DNA of 7,726 nt from Bacteroidia bacterium (lineage in GTDB: Bacteria > Bacteroidota > Bacteroidia > NS11-12g > UBA9320): assembly GCA_013042025.1 (NCBI GenBank), contig JABDQY010000275.1, forward strand, positions 1 through 7,726, read 5' to 3'. The notes under the pieces were generated by a model that searched no databases, was not told the origin of the DNA, and saw only the letters and a program-made list of their open reading frames with translations. The first letter of the stretch is position 1. Every line of letters begins with the position of its first letter. Positions 6,021 through 7,726 of the stretch are shown one piece after another. The translations under genes were made by a program, and so were the position numbers.

Positions 6021-6368
6021 ATGGCAATCATAATTACAGATGAATGTATTAACTGCGGAGCTTGCGAACCAGAATGTCCAAATAATGCAATTTACGAGGC
6101 AGGTGCTGAGTGGAAAATTGCAGATGGAACTGGTGTTAAAGGGGAGTATTCCCTTCACAATGGGGTAGTTACTGATGCAGATACGGAACAACAACCTGTA
6201 AGTGATGAAGTGTATTATATTGTTCCAGATAAATGCACTGAATGCAAAGGTTTCCATGAAGAACCACAATGTGCGGCTGTGTGTCCGGTTGATTGTTGTA
6301 TTCCAGATCCTGATCACGTAGAAACTGAAGAACAATTACTAGATCGTAAAGAACGATTACACCTTTAA
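6021..6368 (+). CDS. 2[4Fe-4S] ferredoxin of the Bacteroidota type
   Basis: This 115-residue soluble protein is a low-potential electron carrier with two [4Fe-4S] clusters. Cluster motif 1 is CINCGACEPECP (C9, C12, C15, C19). Motif 2 is CTECKGFHEEPQCAAVCP (C72, C75, C84, C88), the long-spaced C-x2-C-x8-C-x3-C form known from Allochromatium-type ferredoxins, followed by C92 and C93. About 50 residues separate C19 from C72, much more than in the classic short 2[4Fe-4S] ferredoxins; this insert (about 28-66) is acidic, and I recall it as common in Bacteroidota homologues. Partners in such bacteria include pyruvate or 2-oxoacid:ferredoxin oxidoreductases, none of which is in the window. ATG 6021 starts directly at the conserved MAIIIT strand. 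The C40 peptidase gene begins 4 bases after its stop, so the two are very likely co-transcribed. Confidence 0.95.
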   Translation: MAIIITDECINCGACEPECPNNAIYEAGAEWKIADGTGVKGEYSLHNGVVTDADTEQQPVSDEVYYIVPDKCTECKGFHEEPQCAAVCPVDCCIPDPDHVETEEQLLDRKERLHL

Positions 6369-6372
6369 TTAT

Positions 6373-7059
6373 ATGAAACAGGGAATTTGCCATTTATCTC
6401 AAATTCCGGTTAGAACTGAACCCAAAAGCAGTTCTGAAATGTGTACTCAGTTGCTATATGGTGAAACATATTCCATATTAAAGCAAGAGGGTGATTGGTA
6501 TTATATCAAGCTAGACTTTGATGGCTATGAAGGCTGGATAAGTGATTCTAGCATATACGAAACAAAACCTCGATTGCAATCTGTTCAAACCAAGTTATTT
6601 TCTAGTGGTGGGAATGATATTTTACACGATGGAATGGTACTTACTTCTATGGGTTCGGTGCTAGCCGAGGAACAACCAAGCTTGGAGCTAAATTTGAATG
6701 AACTTGCAAAGTCTTTTTTAGGAGTTCCCTATTTATGGGGAGGAAGACACTTCAGTGGAATCGACTGTTCTGGCTTGATGCAGGTGGTGTATAAATGTGT
6801 TGGCATTCAAATTCCAAGAGATGCATCGCAGCAACAACAAATTGGGAAACCGGTAAAGTTTGAAAACCTATTTGATGGCGATCTTATCTTTTTTGATAAA
6901 AATGAGAAGATAGGTCATGTAGGAATGTATATCGGTAATAATCAGATTATTCATTCTCATGGTTATGTACGAATTGATGAATTAACACGTAAGGGTATTA
7001 AGAATTCAAATACAGGATTGTTTACCCATTCTTATCATTCAGCAAAGCGATTAAGATAA
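6373..7059 (+). CDS. C40-family NlpC/P60 peptidase with N-terminal SH3b domain
   Basis: This 228-residue protein is a predicted gamma-D-glutamyl-diamino-acid endopeptidase that cuts peptidoglycan stem peptides. An SH3b-like domain covers about 1-63 (IPVRTEP, LLYGETYSIL, GDWYYIKL, YEGWI). After a linker, the NlpC/P60 domain covers about 107-228: VPYLWGGRHFSGIDCSG with catalytic C132, GHVGMYIG with H182, and IIHSHG with H194 as likely third polar residue. The catalytic set is complete. No signal peptide is visible. This fits the YkfC-like group that trims recycled muropeptides in the cytoplasm, unless export uses an unrecognised route. ATG 6373 begins right at the SH3b domain, and no Shine-Dalgarno sequence is seen. 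It lies 4 bases after the ferredoxin; a shared transcript is likely but a functional link is not obvious. Confidence 0.92.
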   Translation: MKQGICHLSQIPVRTEPKSSSEMCTQLLYGETYSILKQEGDWYYIKLDFDGYEGWISDSSIYETKPRLQSVQTKLFSSGGNDILHDGMVLTSMGSVLAEEQPSLELNLNELAKSFLGVPYLWGGRHFSGIDCSGLMQVVYKCVGIQIPRDASQQQQIGKPVKFENLFDGDLIFFDKNEKIGHVGMYIGNNQIIHSHGYVRIDELTRKGIKNSNTGLFTHSYHSAKRLR

Positions 7060-7099
7060 ACTTGCATATTCATCGTCTTTTGTTCATATTGCACGACAT

Positions 7100-7111
7100 A
7101 ATTACGTAATT
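7100..7111. promoter_or_regulatory. Perfect 12-base palindrome just before the symporter start
   Basis: AATTACGTAATT is fully self-complementary and ends one base before the symporter ATG. TTTG at 7079-7082 lies 16 bases before a weak TAATTACG, so it could overlap a promoter or be an operator. Chance is possible in AT-rich DNA. Confidence 0.35.
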
Positions 7112-7112
7112 T

Positions 7113-7726
7113 ATGAAAAGACTTTTTGGGTTCGGATTCTTCCTAATGTTATCTTCAATTTTATTTGCTCAAGCCGATTCGGAACTTGGTCTTGATGAGA
7201 GAATCAATAATTGGTTTGCACCTATTGCAGATAAATGGGAGAGTATTGTATTGTTTCCAATAAGCATAGGAGATTCATTTTCAATTCCATTTGTTGTAGT
7301 TCTTCTTGTTGCTGGTGCTCTTTTCTTTACGCTCTACTTCTCGTTTATAAATATTCGAAAATTTCCATTAGCAATAAATGTTGTTCGAGGAAAGCACGAT
7401 GATGTGGATCATCATGAGGTAGAAAAAACAAACTTAAATGTTGTGGATGGAGACCTTATAGGAACCATAGGTGATGAGGGAAGAGAAGGAGAGGTTAGCC
7501 ATTTTCAAGCCTTAGCTACCGCCGTTTCAGGGACTGTTGGTCTTGGAAATATTGCAGGTGTTGCAGTTGCAATTGCGTTAGGAGGTCCTGGGGCAACTTT
7601 TTGGATGGTAGTTTGTGGACTCTTAGGTATGTCAACAAAGTTTGTTGAATGTACACTAGGAGTAAAGTATAGAGATGTTGGTGAGGACGGAACCATTTTT
7701 GGTGGACCGATGTATTACCTTAGAAA
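7113..7726 (+). CDS. AGCS-type sodium:alanine/amino-acid symporter, N-terminal part (runs off window)
   Basis: The first 204 codons, with no stop, encode the start of an alanine-or-glycine:cation symporter, an inner-membrane carrier that takes up small amino acids with sodium. Residues 1-19 look like a signal peptide (MKR, hydrophobic core, F-A before Q20), then a linker. A transmembrane segment covers about 57-80, with a His/Asp-rich loop at 94-105. The family core starts at about 108: GDLIGTIGDEGREGEVSHFQ, then TAVSGTVGLGNIAGVAVAI and GGPGATFWMVVCGLLG (close to the AGCS signature, but with Val where the signature usually has Trp), and finally FGGPMYYLR. The extra N-terminus with a cleavable-looking signal is longer than in classic bacterial AGCS carriers but is, as I recall, usual in Bacteroidota. 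ATG 7113 is chosen because it gives the full signal. It begins 53 bases after the C40 peptidase, without a terminator between them. Confidence 0.9.
   Translation, partial: MKRLFGFGFFLMLSSILFAQADSELGLDERINNWFAPIADKWESIVLFPISIGDSFSIPFVVVLLVAGALFFTLYFSFINIRKFPLAINVVRGKHDDVDHHEVEKTNLNVVDGDLIGTIGDEGREGEVSHFQALATAVSGTVGLGNIAGVAVAIALGGPGATFWMVVCGLLGMSTKFVECTLGVKYRDVGEDGTIFGGPMYYLR

Noticed and set aside
5997..6335. 112-codon minus-strand frame opposite the ferredoxin
   Set aside because: It is antisense to a clear ferredoxin; its Cys/Ile/Phe-rich sequence is what the complement of that gene would give.
6169..6393. 74-codon minus-strand frame
   Set aside because: It is antisense to the ferredoxin and the start of the C40 peptidase, with no domain features.
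7505..7696. 63-codon Pro/Ala/Thr-rich minus-strand frame
   Set aside because: It is the complement of the conserved Gly/Ala/Val-rich core of the symporter.
1..7726. CRISPR arrays, tRNA/rRNA genes, insertion sequences, prophage, toxin-antitoxin or defence genes
   Set aside because: No spaced repeats, RNA-gene consensus stretches, transposase motifs or defence domains were seen on either strand.

Overview
The window looks like a chromosomal segment from an AT-rich member of the Bacteroidota, most likely Flavobacteriales. The evidence is a protein ending in a type IX secretion (T9SS) type A sorting domain, a free-standing PASTA protein, Bacteroidota-type ferredoxin and C40-peptidase proteins, mostly absent Shine-Dalgarno sequences, and signal peptides ending in A-Q. 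No RNA gene, insertion sequence, prophage gene or CRISPR array was seen. The organism call is an inference from gene families, not from a marker gene.

Left part (1-765): two convergent genes. The window opens inside the last 58 codons of a plus-strand family-2 glycosyltransferase (lipopolysaccharide-core type C-terminus), an edge fragment that is easy to miss. A TlpA-type thioredoxin with a signal peptide runs toward it on the minus strand. A rho-independent terminator for the TlpA gene sits in the 50-base gap, and a second perfect inverted repeat overlaps the TlpA stop codon. Positions 766-1121 form a gene-free divergent region. It holds a TGTACCA heptamer three times (two direct, one inverted), a 19-base imperfect direct repeat, and an operator-like palindrome.

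Right part (1122-7726): seven co-directional plus-strand genes. In order: a membrane-anchored two-PASTA-domain protein; a T9SS cargo protein with a TTG start; a single-domain rhodanese; a seven-CxxCH-motif cytochrome with a C-terminal TPR region and lipoprotein-like N-terminus, which starts with GTG inside the rhodanese gene; a 2[4Fe-4S] ferredoxin; an SH3b-NlpC/P60 (C40) peptidase 4 bases further on; and the first 204 codons of an AGCS-type sodium/amino-acid symporter that runs off the window.

How they may work together: the rhodanese and heptaheme gene are probably translationally coupled, and the ferredoxin follows 65 bases later, giving a small redox-themed group (rhodanese, multiheme cytochrome, ferredoxin). 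PASTA, NlpC/P60 and the symporter suggest cell-wall and amino-acid themes, but most of this is ordinary housekeeping-type Bacteroidota content. The most interesting items are the rhodanese/heptaheme-TPR pair and the repeat-rich divergent region upstream of the PASTA gene. Nothing here establishes a new system.
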